A stretch of 32,760 nt of DNA from an uncultured Clostridia bacterium (GTDB lineage Bacteria; Bacillota; Clostridia; Christensenellales; CAG-138): assembly GCA_946411635.1 (NCBI GenBank), contig CAMKES010000018.1:1-32760 (forward strand). The letters are read 5' to 3'. Positions within the stretch are counted from its first letter, which is position 1, and each line of letters begins with the position of its first letter. Positions 18,551-25,557 of the stretch are shown one piece after another. The notes below the pieces were generated by a model. That model was not told the DNA's origin and searched no databases. It worked only from the letters and a program-made list of their open reading frames with translations. The position numbers and the translations under genes are program-made.

Positions 18551-18564
18551 TTTCGTTCGGATCC

Positions 18565-19980
18565 TTATTTGACTTTCGCGTTCTTCACGTTCGACCACTG
18601 GCCGTAGTAGGTCATGCCGTTGAACTCGTGATAGGAGCGGACGCGGACGTAGTACGTCGTGCCGGTCTTGAGGTCCTTCAGAACGGTCTGGACCGTCTTC
18701 GGATTGCTGATCTTGATCGACTTGGCGCCCTTGGTGAACGCGGCGTTCGTCGCGTACTGGATCTGATAGCCGGTGAACACGGAGGAACCGTCCCACTTGG
18801 CGGTCAGCTGCTTCGTGCCCGCGGTCAGGCTCTTCAGAACACGGGTGGTGATGCGGACGGTGGTCTTCAGCGGACCGACCTCGCCGAGGTTGAAGTTGCC
18901 GGACGGATCGTTGACGTTGCCGCCGATCTCAGCTTCCGCGATCGGGTCGGTGCGGCGCGCGAAGTACGCCTTTACGCCGTACTGATACCGCGTGCCCGCG
19001 AAGGTCTTGTGCGCGTCGTCGTGACCGTCGAGATAGGTCGTTTCGGTCGTGTTGTCCCAGCGTGCGAACGCCGTCCAACCGTCGGTCGTGCTGCTCCACG
19101 CGCGGCGGTAGATGACGTAACCCGCAGCGTCCTCAACAGGCTCCCAGGTGATCTTGATGCCTTCCGCAACGTTCTCGACCGTGGTCGCGGTGGTCGCGGG
19201 CAGGTAGATCTTGAAGGTCAGTCTGGCTTCGCCCATGTACTGGCCCTTGAAGTACACGAACAGGTAGCCGGTGCCGGGCATCGTGTTCTCTTTGTACTCA
19301 TAATCATAGTTCGCAGGATCGATCACGGTCTCGCCGTCTTCTTCATAGACGGTGAACGCCGGCTCGTGTTTGCCCGCCGCATGGTCCCAGATGACGTATG
19401 CGGTCTCGCCCTTGTACTGGACTTCGCCCTCGTTGAACTTCACGACGCCGTTGAACACGACCGCGTTGCCGACGATGTACGGCATAAAGTTCGCCGCGAC
19501 GTCACGCTCGACGGGCGTTGCGGTATCGTCGGTTTCGGCGAATGCGCCGTCTGCCAGCTCAAACGCGATCTCGTCGCCCGCTTCGAGTTCCGGATTGACC
19601 TCGAAGTACAGCGTTGCGAGCGTCATGTTTTCCGGAGCGGCAATGCCTTCCGTGCTGACGAACGAGAAGCGGAGAATGCCGGCTTCCTTGTCGTTGATTA
19701 TCGTCATGTCGAAGTCATTCTCGGCATCGTTCTTCACGTAGGTGATCTGCTCCGCGTTGTAGGTCAGATCGAAGGTCAGGCCGAAAAGCGGCGCATCGAC
19801 CGCGCCGTTCAGCGCAACGTCAACCGCAAGAAGCATCTTGCCGTCAACCAGTTTGAGATTCTCAGCGACGTCCCCGCCCTTGATCACGAGCGTGTAGTCC
19901 GGCTCGCCTTCCGCGAAGGTCGCGGGGATCAGAGCGAGCAGCATGACCAGAGAGAGAAGCACTGCCAACGTTTTCTTCAT
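18565..19980 (-). CDS. Secreted protein with cohesin-like domain and two FN3 domains (paralog 1)
   Basis: Product of 471 residues. The ATG at 19980 is chosen because AGGAGG stands 8-9 nt upstream and a signal peptide follows at once (residues 1-23, ending ATFA). Residues about 27-175 look like a cohesin/CBM-type beta-sandwich: alternating strands with LFGLTFDLTYNAEQITYV and LATLYFEVNPELEAGDEIAF. Residues about 180-260 are a linking beta domain ending FKIYLPATT. Fibronectin type III domains occupy about 262-380 (KITWEPVEDAAGYVIYRRAW) and 381-471 (GYQIQYATNAAF, TYYVRVRSY). No catalytic motif, sortase signal or dockerin was seen, so it is probably a released or loosely attached surface protein. 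It is about the same length as, and clearly homologous to, the next gene upstream. Confidence 0.92.
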   Translation of the reverse strand: MKKTLAVLLSLVMLLALIPATFAEGEPDYTLVIKGGDVAENLKLVDGKMLLAVDVALNGAVDAPLFGLTFDLTYNAEQITYVKNDAENDFDMTIINDKEAGILRFSFVSTEGIAAPENMTLATLYFEVNPELEAGDEIAFELADGAFAETDDTATPVERDVAANFMPYIVGNAVVFNGVVKFNEGEVQYKGETAYVIWDHAAGKHEPAFTVYEEDGETVIDPANYDYEYKENTMPGTGYLFVYFKGQYMGEARLTFKIYLPATTATTVENVAEGIKITWEPVEDAAGYVIYRRAWSSTTDGWTAFARWDNTTETTYLDGHDDAHKTFAGTRYQYGVKAYFARRTDPIAEAEIGGNVNDPSGNFNLGEVGPLKTTVRITTRVLKSLTAGTKQLTAKWDGSSVFTGYQIQYATNAAFTKGAKSIKISNPKTVQTVLKDLKTGTTYYVRVRSYHEFNGMTYYGQWSNVKNAKVK

Positions 19981-20017
19981 AGGTTCTTTCCTCCTGCTGA
20001 AATGTGCGGGCAGCGGC

Positions 20018-20034
20018 GGTTTCGCCGCGAAACC
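20018..20034 (-). other. Hairpin in the 5' leader of the first FN3 gene
   Basis: A 7-bp perfect stem (GGTTTCG with CGAAACC, 3-nt loop) extended by GCAG/CTGC across a bulge. It lies in the leader between the predicted start point and the ribosome binding site. No riboswitch class is recognised. Confidence 0.4.
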
Positions 20035-20081
20035 CTGCTTATAACGATACGTATTCACAATATCGTCATATTTTCTGTTTC

Positions 20082-20110
20082 ATCATACCACACGATCCGT
20101 CCATTTGCAA
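20082..20110 (-). promoter_or_regulatory. Sigma-A promoter of the first FN3 gene
   Basis: TTGCAA (20110-20105), 17-nt spacer, TATGAT (20087-20082). The leader is about 95 nt long. The -35 region reads CGCTTGCAAA, as in the paralog's promoter. Confidence 0.75.
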
Positions 20111-20181
20111 GCGTTCCGGTAAAAAAATATATACGGAAATGATCCCCTTTTTTCGCGCCGCGGACGTTGACGGAATCACGT

Positions 20182-20208
20182 AAAAACGGACGCTTTCGCG
20201 CCCGTTTT
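20182..20208 (-). terminator. Terminator of the second FN3 gene
   Basis: Stem AAAACGG plus CGC with complements, one A-C mismatch and a TTTC loop, with T residues following on the minus strand. It lies 12 nt after the stop codon. Confidence 0.75.
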
Positions 20209-20219
20209 CCGATCGTTCG

Positions 20220-21647
20220 TTATTTGACTTTGCAGGAGATCACGTTCGACCACTGTCCGAAGTACGTCATGCCCTCGAATACGTGATAGGAACGGATGCG
20301 GACGTAATAGGTCTTGCCGCTGACGAGGGATTTGACCGTCGTTTCGTAGGTTTTCGGGTCCGTGATCTTGAGCGCGACGGCGTTGTTCGTGAAGGCGTTG
20401 TCCTCCGCGTACTGGATCTGATAGCCTGTGAACACGGACGAACCGCTCCACTTGATCGTCATGCGGCGCGTTCCCGCCGTCACGGAATTCAGCTTGCGCG
20501 TGGTGATGCGCACCGTGGTCTTCAGAGGGCCCACCAGACCGAGGTTGTAGTTGTCCATCGGGTCGGAGGGATACGCCTTGATCCCGTACTGGTAGCGCGT
20601 GCCGGCGTACACCTTCGTGTCGGTCCACGAGGTCTCGGTCGTGTTGTTCCAGCGCTCGAACGACGTCCACCCCGAGCTCGAAAGGTTCCACGCGCGGCGG
20701 TAGATGACGTAGCCCTTTGCGCCGGCGACCTTTTTCCACGAGATCTTCACGCCGTCTTCGACGTTCTGGACGTACGTCGTCGTCGTTGCCGGCAGATAGA
20801 TCTTGAACTGCGCGGCGCAGGTCCCCTTGTATCCGTGCCGGAAGTTGACCGTGACCGTCGCCGTGCCCGGCGCGGTGTTGTTTCCGTACACGACGGAATA
20901 ATACTTGGTATTGACCGTCTTTCCGTTCGCCTTGTTTTTGACGGTCAGGCGCGGCGTCTGCGCCTTGCCGTTGTAAACGACGTACGCGGTCGTGCCCTTA
21001 TACTGCACGTCCGAGGTGTTGAACACGATCTCGCCGTTGATCGCAACGCCCGCCGGCGTCGCGGAGGACAGCGTGTACGCGGTCAGGTTCGATCCGACCG
21101 TGCGCTTCGTATAGGTCGCGTTTCCGGTCTGCGCCGTGCGCTTCACGGACTCCGCCTCGAGATCGCCGCCGACGGAGAAGCTGAGCTTCGTCCCCGCCGG
21201 CATATCGCATGCGAGGTAGAAATACAGAGAGATCAGCGGCTGATTCGATTTGATCTTGCAGCCGTAGTCGGACGCGAGCGCGAAGCGCAGTTTTCCCTGC
21301 GCCGCCGCGGCGTCGTTGACGAGAAGCGATACGTCCGAGACCTTCGTTCCGCTGCTGTTGACCGAATAGATCGTCGAAACCCCGTTCTCCTGCGAGTTCG
21401 TCATGTATTCCAGCTTGCCCGCGTCGTACGTCAGATCGAACGAGAGCGCGGTCAGGAGCATATTGTCGGTGATGCCGTCGAAGAACACGTCGACGCGCAG
21501 CAGCGATTCTCCGTTGACCGTTTCCATATATCCGCTCGTCTGTCCGCCGCGGATCACGACCGTGTAATCCGTTCCCGCCGCGGACGCGGCCGGAACGAGC
21601 GCGAGCAGCAGGATCGCGGTCAGGATCACGGCAGTCGTTTTTTTCAT
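20220..21647 (-). CDS. Secreted protein with cohesin-like domain and two FN3 domains (paralog 2)
   Basis: Product of 475 residues. It begins with a signal peptide (residues 1-23, PAASA) after GGAGG. It has the same layout as its neighbour: a cohesin-like beta-sandwich at about 26-180 (LTALSFDLTYDAGKLEYM, PLISLYFYLACDMPAGTKLSF), a middle beta domain at about 200-283 (VQYKGTTAYVVYNGKAQTPRL, GTATVTVNFRHGYKG), then FN3 domains at about 285-392 and 393-475. The last FN3 domain is nearly the same as in paralog 1 (SSVFTGYQIQYA, TYYVRVRSYH-type, GQWSNV), while the N-terminal domain is more diverged. Role unknown; binding to a partner or glycan is inferred from the fold only. It has its own promoter and terminator. 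Confidence 0.92.
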   Translation of the reverse strand: MKKTTAVILTAILLLALVPAASAAGTDYTVVIRGGQTSGYMETVNGESLLRVDVFFDGITDNMLLTALSFDLTYDAGKLEYMTNSQENGVSTIYSVNSSGTKVSDVSLLVNDAAAAQGKLRFALASDYGCKIKSNQPLISLYFYLACDMPAGTKLSFSVGGDLEAESVKRTAQTGNATYTKRTVGSNLTAYTLSSATPAGVAINGEIVFNTSDVQYKGTTAYVVYNGKAQTPRLTVKNKANGKTVNTKYYSVVYGNNTAPGTATVTVNFRHGYKGTCAAQFKIYLPATTTTYVQNVEDGVKISWKKVAGAKGYVIYRRAWNLSSSGWTSFERWNNTTETSWTDTKVYAGTRYQYGIKAYPSDPMDNYNLGLVGPLKTTVRITTRKLNSVTAGTRRMTIKWSGSSVFTGYQIQYAEDNAFTNNAVALKITDPKTYETTVKSLVSGKTYYVRIRSYHVFEGMTYFGQWSNVISCKVK

Positions 21648-21754
21648 AGGCTTTTCCTCCTGTGGAACGGGGTGACGCGCATGTGCGGACGTTCCGCGCG
21701 ATCGTACGCCGTCTCCCCTGTTCCGCCGTACGGTGTTTCCCGGATTTACAGTTT

Positions 21755-21783
21755 ATTGTATCATGCCGCACGCGCTTTTGCAA
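21755..21783 (-). promoter_or_regulatory. Sigma-A promoter of the second FN3 gene
   Basis: TTGCAA (21783-21778), 17-nt spacer, TACAAT (21760-21755). The leader of about 100 nt is GC-rich and contains a GCGGA/TCCGC hairpin. No known riboswitch was recognised in it. Confidence 0.75.
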
Positions 21784-21810
21784 GCGCTCCGGCCGATCGC
21801 GGCGCTTCCA

Positions 21811-21843
21811 AAAAATGAAAAGCGCCTTCCGGAGAAAGCGCTT
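21811..21843 (-). terminator. Terminator after the 30-residue membrane peptide gene
   Basis: A 10-bp stem (AAGCGC then TTTC paired with GAAG then GCGCTT, one G-T pair, loop TCCG) is followed on the minus strand by TTTCATTTTTT. It ends the foldase/small-peptide transcript. Confidence 0.85.
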
Positions 21844-21855
21844 GTCGGTTTCCGA

Positions 21856-21948
21856 TCAGGCAAGGACCGCGATGATCGCAAAGATCACGCCGAACAGCAT
21901 CAGTCCCGCCATTACCCAGCAAATGATGCGAACCGTTTTCTGTTTCAT
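21856..21948 (-). CDS. Small membrane peptide, 30 residues
   Basis: The ATG at 21948 overlaps the TGA of the upstream foldase gene (ATGA), a typical translational-coupling arrangement. The peptide starts MKQKTVRIICW and continues as one hydrophobic helix to its Ala end (residues about 8-30). A good terminator begins 13 nt after its stop codon, so it is the last gene of this operon. It resembles in style the short single-helix proteins found downstream of secretion and envelope genes in Firmicutes, but no family can be named with certainty. The conserved overlap and terminator placement are the main evidence that it is real. Confidence 0.65.
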   Translation of the reverse strand: MKQKTVRIICWVMAGLMLFGVIFAIIAVLA

Positions 21949-23192
21949 CGATTGTACCCCTTATACGAATAGATCGCATCCGCAAAGGAAACGTCGCTGA
22001 ACCAGACGCTGTTGCGGTAATCGGCCTCGATCGTCTGCCGCACGCCGGTGTAGTAATCGATGTCGATCACGCCGGAATCGCCGTCCATGCAGACGCCGGC
22101 GCCGTCCGCGCGGCGGAACAGATACACCGGAACGGTCTCCGTACCGTCCTCGGCGGTCTCCGCCTTGCCGACGTAGGAACCGATCTCGCCGACCGCAAGC
22201 TCCGCCGCCGCCGTGTAGATCTCCTGCTGCTCGAACAGCGCCTTATGGTCGTGCTCCGCGATCGGATACGGCGCGCGCATCACGGTGCGGTACGGGTCGA
22301 GGTTCTCCTCGGAGGCCATCAGCGTGTCGAACGCGATCTCGCCGGACTTGACCTTCTCGACGAGTTCGTTCGCCTCGAGCAGCGAGGACTTGTTCAGCCG
22401 GATGAAATCGATATAGAGGAATCCCTCCGGCACGTACAGCATCGGATTCAGCGTCAGACCGTTGCTGAAATACTGCAGGCTCATCCAGAACATGCCTTCT
22501 TCGTACGCGCTTTTCGTTCCGCCGTCTTCGGTTTCGCCCGTCATCGTCTTTTCGACGGTCTCGCGGTAATACGCGAGCAGCTCTTCCTCGGCGATGCCGC
22601 TGCCGTTTTCCTTATAGTAATCCTGCAGCATCTTCGCGTATTTCGTTGCCGCGGCGTTTCTGCGCGCGAACTCGTAATAGGCGCTGCGCGACATGCCGAT
22701 CGCGTCGAACTGCGCGGTGATCTGCTTTTCGTACGCCGCCTGGGAGTACGAGCCGTTTTCGATCAGACGCTTCCGGATCGAATCCTCAAGGGTCTTGATC
22801 TCGTTCTCCGCCGATTCGTCGCACGCTTTTGCGTCCTCCTCCGACAGCTCCAGTCCGAGCGCCTTCGCTTCTTTTTCGCAGATCTTGATGAGGAGCGCCT
22901 GCTTCGCCGCGTTCTCCTGCAGCGTGCGAAGCTGTTCGTCGCTCATGCTCCGGATCTGACTGTCGGATGCGATCGTGTCAAAGGTGACCGCATACTCGAT
23001 CATGCTCACGCGGACGCCGTCCGCCGTTGCCGCCGTCGCCCTGCGCTGGAATCCGTTCAGTCCGTGCGCGTCCTTCCTGAGGTTGGTGCCCAGGATGATC
23101 CCCGCGACGATCAGCGCCGCCGCCGCGACCGCGATCAGGATGTTGCGGATCAGTTTCTTTTTGTTGCGTTTCCGTCTCATTTTTCTGCTCAT
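21945..23192 (-). CDS. Membrane-anchored SurA/PrsA-like foldase or peptidyl-prolyl isomerase candidate
   Basis: Product of 415 residues. A very basic start (MSRKMRRKRNKKK) leads into one membrane helix (about 15-35), which acts as a signal anchor. Residues about 45-230 are a helical SurA_N-type chaperone domain (long charged helices, EEDAKACDESAENEIKTLED, GMSRSAYYEFARRN). Residues about 250-390 have the spacing of a parvulin domain (PEGFLYIDFIRL, then ELVEKVKSGEIAFDTLMA, then AAELAVGEIGSYV), but the usual catalytic pattern is not clear, so it may be a chaperone without isomerase activity. Probable role: folding of exported proteins at the outer face of the membrane, which fits the secreted proteins encoded nearby. 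The ATG has AAGGAGA upstream. The stop overlaps the next small gene. Confidence 0.75.
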   Translation of the reverse strand: MSRKMRRKRNKKKLIRNILIAVAAAALIVAGIILGTNLRKDAHGLNGFQRRATAATADGVRVSMIEYAVTFDTIASDSQIRSMSDEQLRTLQENAAKQALLIKICEKEAKALGLELSEEDAKACDESAENEIKTLEDSIRKRLIENGSYSQAAYEKQITAQFDAIGMSRSAYYEFARRNAAATKYAKMLQDYYKENGSGIAEEELLAYYRETVEKTMTGETEDGGTKSAYEEGMFWMSLQYFSNGLTLNPMLYVPEGFLYIDFIRLNKSSLLEANELVEKVKSGEIAFDTLMASEENLDPYRTVMRAPYPIAEHDHKALFEQQEIYTAAAELAVGEIGSYVGKAETAEDGTETVPVYLFRRADGAGVCMDGDSGVIDIDYYTGVRQTIEADYRNSVWFSDVSFADAIYSYKGYNR

Positions 23193-23225
23193 AACAGTCT
23201 CCTTCGATACGGTGAAATCTTTTGG

Positions 23226-23254
23226 ATTTTACTCCATTCCGGCATGCTTGTCAA
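23226..23254 (-). promoter_or_regulatory. Sigma-A promoter of the foldase gene
   Basis: TTGACA (23254-23249), 17-nt spacer, TAAAAT (23231-23226). The -35 box overlaps the stop codon of pgeF, so the foldase operon starts inside the end of the previous gene. Confidence 0.8.
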
Positions 23255-24108
23255 CTTTCCCGCGGAAGAAGCCGCAGATACGCCGCCATGCCGCCGGTCC
23301 GTCCCTTGTCGCGCCGGTGCGAGTACAGCCGTCCGTCCTCGTACGTGCAGACGCCGGACAGGTGGATGTGCTCGGGAAGCACGCCGCATTCCAGGAACTG
23401 CGCCGCCGCGACCTGCCAGAGATCGACCGTCGCGCGGCCGCGGTCGTTCACGCCGCGCAGATCGCACTGCGGGAACGCCGCCTCGAACGCCTCCGCCACG
23501 TCGTCGCCGACCTCGAAGCACTTCGGGCAGATCGACGGCCCCACGCCGCAGACGATGTCCTTCGGATCGGATTCGCAGGCGATGCGCATCGTTTTGATCA
23601 CTTCCGCGCCGATGCGGTCGAGCGCGCCGCGCCAGCCCGCGTGGCAGAGCCCGATGCACGACCGGACCGGATCGTAAAAATAGAACGCCATGCAGTCCGC
23701 ATGCCCCGTGACCAGCGTGATCTCCGGATCGTCGGTCACGAGCCCGTCGCAGAACGGCAGGGACGGGTATTCGTACCCCTTGCCGCGGTCGAACCGGTTC
23801 ACGCAAAGCACCGTCGTGCCGTGCTCGTACGTGTCCATGACCATGCTTTCCCAGGGAATGCCCGCCGCGTCGCAGAAGATGCGGTAGTTCTGCATCACGT
23901 TTTCCCGCTGCTCCGGCCGCGTAAAGCTCAGATTCAGCGAGGAGAAGCAGCCGGTCGACACGCCCCCCGTTCGCGCGGAAAAACCGTGATCGATGCCGGG
24001 GTACGCCGAAAGCGCCGGGATCGTATAGATGCCGACGCCGTTCTTTTCCCGGTACGCGTGCGCGGGAACGATGGTGCGATAGATGGCGATAAACTCGTCG
24101 CAGGTCAT
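23251..24108 (-). CDS. pgeF: Peptidoglycan editing factor PgeF (multi-copper-polyphenol-oxidase-like, YfiH/YlmD family)
   Basis: Product of 285 residues, the normal length. Family motifs are present: HGFSARTGGVS (41-51), EHG with His96, TGHADCMAFYF with Cys139, and CHAGWRGAL with His156; His96, Cys139 and His156 are the expected zinc/active-site residues. The family was once annotated as laccase. Members studied so far remove wrongly inserted L-Ser from peptidoglycan precursors or act on purine nucleosides. The enzyme is cytoplasmic, with no signal peptide. Its ATG overlaps the TGA of nrdR (ATGA), so the two genes are co-transcribed and probably translationally coupled. Confidence 0.93.
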   Translation of the reverse strand: MTCDEFIAIYRTIVPAHAYREKNGVGIYTIPALSAYPGIDHGFSARTGGVSTGCFSSLNLSFTRPEQRENVMQNYRIFCDAAGIPWESMVMDTYEHGTTVLCVNRFDRGKGYEYPSLPFCDGLVTDDPEITLVTGHADCMAFYFYDPVRSCIGLCHAGWRGALDRIGAEVIKTMRIACESDPKDIVCGVGPSICPKCFEVGDDVAEAFEAAFPQCDLRGVNDRGRATVDLWQVAAAQFLECGVLPEHIHLSGVCTYEDGRLYSHRRDKGRTGGMAAYLRLLPRES

Positions 24109-24560
24109 TTCTCGTTCAAAAGCCGCTGCAGCTCCTGCAGGAACGTCTGGGAATCCTTGAACTCGCGGTACACGGACGCGAAGCGCACGTACGCGACTTC
24201 ATCGACGTCGCGCAGCTTCTTCATGACCAGTTCGCCGATCGATTCGGTCGAGACCTCGGACTCCAGGGAATTGTTGATCTCGCGGCAGATCTCGTCGACC
24301 AGACGGTTCTGCACGTCCGCCGGGATCGGGCGCTTTTCACACGCCTTGCGGATGCCGACCGCGACCTTCTCGCGCTCGAACGGCTCGCGCCGCCCGTCGC
24401 GCTTGACGACCATGACCGGGTTCTCCTCGATGCGCTCCCAGGTGGTGAACCTGCGTCCGCACGCGATGCATTCTCTGCGGCGGCGGATCGCGCTGCCGTC
24501 CTCGTTCGGACGGGAGTCGATCACCTTGCTGTCCGTTCCTCCGCAAAACCGGCACTTCAT
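24105..24560 (-). CDS. nrdR: Transcriptional repressor NrdR
   Basis: Product of 151 residues, typical of the family. The N-terminal zinc ribbon has Cys3, Cys6, Cys31 and Cys34 (MKCRFCGG and ECIACGRRF). An ATP-cone follows (about 49-140: [16 protein letters not shown], then [20 protein letters not shown]). NrdR senses (d)ATP and represses ribonucleotide reductase genes by binding NrdR boxes. The ATG at 24560 is preceded by AGGAGG at good distance; the upstream extension of the frame lacks family similarity. It overlaps pgeF by 4 nt. A 20-bp inverted repeat lies in its leader. Confidence 0.97.
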   Translation of the reverse strand: MKCRFCGGTDSKVIDSRPNEDGSAIRRRRECIACGRRFTTWERIEENPVMVVKRDGRREPFEREKVAVGIRKACEKRPIPADVQNRLVDEICREINNSLESEVSTESIGELVMKKLRDVDEVAYVRFASVYREFKDSQTFLQELQRLLNEK

Positions 24561-24580
24561 AATGGCTTGTCCTCCTCTGT

Positions 24581-24600
24581 GACGTTCGTCGTCGAACGTC
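24581..24600. promoter_or_regulatory. Perfect 8-bp inverted repeat in the nrdR leader
   Basis: GACGTTCG, four bases, then CGAACGTC. It sits about 5-24 nt after the predicted start point and 20 nt before the nrdR ATG. It could be an operator or an RNA hairpin. It lacks T-rich sequence needed for a terminator, and does not match the NrdR box or the GAAC-N4-GTTC LexA box. Confidence 0.55.
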
Positions 24601-24611
24601 CTAATCAATTT

Positions 24612-24620
24612 ATTATAGCA
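24612..24620 (-). promoter_or_regulatory. Extended -10 promoter of nrdR-pgeF
   Basis: TGCTATAAT on the minus strand is an extended -10 element, immediately after the ylmC-like stop codon. The -35 region (TGGAAT at 17 nt) is poor, as is common with extended -10 promoters. Confidence 0.6.
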
Positions 24621-24626
24621 CAGCTT

Positions 24627-24866
24627 TTACGGCAATTCCACCAAAATCACGTCTTCGCCCAATTTTTTTATTTTGTCGAACGGGATCGCCGTTCCGTCGC
24701 GTCCCTTCAGCAGCCCGAACAGCTTTGCCGGACCCGGCACGACGATCGCCCGGACCTCGCCGGAGCACGGATCGAACGCCAGATCGCACACCGCGCCGTA
24801 CCGTTCCCCCGTGCAGATATTGATGACCTCCCGACATTTCAGTTCCGAAAACAGCATTTGCGCCAT
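24627..24866 (-). CDS. YlmC/YmxH family PRC-barrel protein (sporulation-associated)
   Basis: Product of 79 residues from the ATG at 24866. The core MLFSELKCREVINICTGERY, then GEVRAIVVPG, then IPFDKIKKLGEDVILV is the PRC-barrel fold of YlmC/YmxH proteins, which in Bacilli and Clostridia are expressed during sporulation and have no assigned reaction. The start is uncertain. The ATG at 24866 has GGAG only 4 nt away, while an in-frame ATG at 24908 has GGAGG at 6 nt and would add 14 residues; conserved sequence begins only at residue 4 of the shorter form. It stands beside nrdR and head-to-head with the cotJ operon. Confidence 0.88.
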   Translation of the reverse strand: MAQMLFSELKCREVINICTGERYGAVCDLAFDPCSGEVRAIVVPGPAKLFGLLKGRDGTAIPFDKIKKLGEDVILVELP

Positions 24867-24962
24867 CCCTCTCCTTTCCGTTCTCATCAGATTCGCCGAA
24901 CCTTCCATCGCCGCCCTCCGTTCCGCTACGAGTCTATGCGCGGACGCGCGCGAAAAGACGCA

Positions 24963-24993
24963 CATTTTTTGAAAAAAAGCAATACCATAGCAG
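24963..24993 (+). promoter_or_regulatory. Possible sigma-E-like promoter of the cotJ operon
   Basis: CATTTTTT (24963-24970), 15 nt, then CATAGCAG (24986-24993) is a loose match to sporulation sigma-E elements. No sigma-A promoter is seen here, and cotJ operons are sigma-E-dependent in Bacillus. The match itself is weak. Confidence 0.3.
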
Positions 24994-25016
24994 TAAAGAA
25001 CCAAGGAGGAAAGACC

Positions 25017-25292
25017 ATGCAACGACCCTATGCAAACGGCGGAACGTGCTGCTTCACGGATGCCATGCCCGCCGTCGATCCCACCACGGTCGATCACGTC
25101 GTGCCTGCGGGCGCCGTCTGTTCGGCGAACCCCTGCGGCATGCCGGACGGCGAAGGCTGTGCGCTTGCGACCGTTTATTTCCCGAATCAGGTGTATCGCG
25201 CAGGCTTCTGCCCGTGCGAAGCGCTCGCGCGCGGTACACTTTTCCCGGAGCTCGTCTCCGAATATCCGACCTGTGCGGCACGGGAGGCGTAA
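25017..25292 (+). CDS. cotJA: Spore coat-associated protein CotJA, cysteine-rich form
   Basis: Product of 91 residues; ATG 6 nt after AAGGAGGAAAG. The C-terminal half keeps the CotJA pattern: LATVYFPNQVYRAGFCPCEA, then ARGTLFPELVSEY (compare the family's A-RGT-FPEL block). The N-terminal half is unusual in containing Cys11, Cys12, Cys35, Cys40 and Cys48; with Cys65, Cys67 and Cys86 there are eight cysteines. In Bacillus, CotJA helps place CotJC in the inner coat. The gene is first in a three-gene operon with one base between its TAA and the next ATG. Confidence 0.88.
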   Translation: MQRPYANGGTCCFTDAMPAVDPTTVDHVVPAGAVCSANPCGMPDGEGCALATVYFPNQVYRAGFCPCEALARGTLFPELVSEYPTCAAREA

Positions 25293-25293
25293 G

Positions 25294-25545
25294 ATGATGA
25301 ATCAGACGGAACAATCGCTTCTTGCCCGGATCGGCGAAACGCGCTTCGCCTGCGTCGAGCTGCAGCTGTATCTGGACACCCATCCGGAGGACGCCGACGC
25401 GCGGAACGACTTCAACTGCTACGCAAACGCGCTCGAACGCCTGCAGGCGGAGTACGCGGATACCTACGGCCCGCTCGAGAACTTCGGCAGCTGCCCGCAC
25501 GACGCAGGAAGCTGGGTTTACCAGAAATGGCCGTGGATGAAGTAA
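25294..25545 (+). CDS. cotJB: Spore coat protein CotJB
   Basis: Product of 83 residues (82 if the second ATG is used). It shows the CotJB pattern: LLARIGETRFACVELQLYLD, THPEDADA, then NCYANALERLQAEYADTYGP, then the C-terminal SWVYQKWPWMK. GGGAGG lies inside the end of cotJA. CotJB is a small helical coat component of the mother-cell side, needed with CotJA and CotJC for the assembled coat complex. It is followed 12 nt later by cotJC. Confidence 0.95.
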   Translation: MMNQTEQSLLARIGETRFACVELQLYLDTHPEDADARNDFNCYANALERLQAEYADTYGPLENFGSCPHDAGSWVYQKWPWMK

Positions 25546-25557
25546 GGAGGAACCGAT

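Noticed and set aside
21648-21754. c-di-GMP or other known riboswitch in the FN3 leader
   Set aside because: The leader is long and GC-rich with small hairpins, but the conserved core sequences of known riboswitches are missing.
16577-24582. Long plus-strand frames (16577-18607, 18493-20142, 20283-21818, 22245-23597, 22975-24582)
   Set aside because: All are antisense to genes with clear protein motifs and ribosome binding sites. Their products are Arg-rich and unlike any family.
24581-24600. LexA (SOS) or NrdR box
   Set aside because: The arms are GTTCG then CGAAC, the reverse order of the GAAC-N4-GTTC LexA box. The sequence does not resemble the AT-rich NrdR box.
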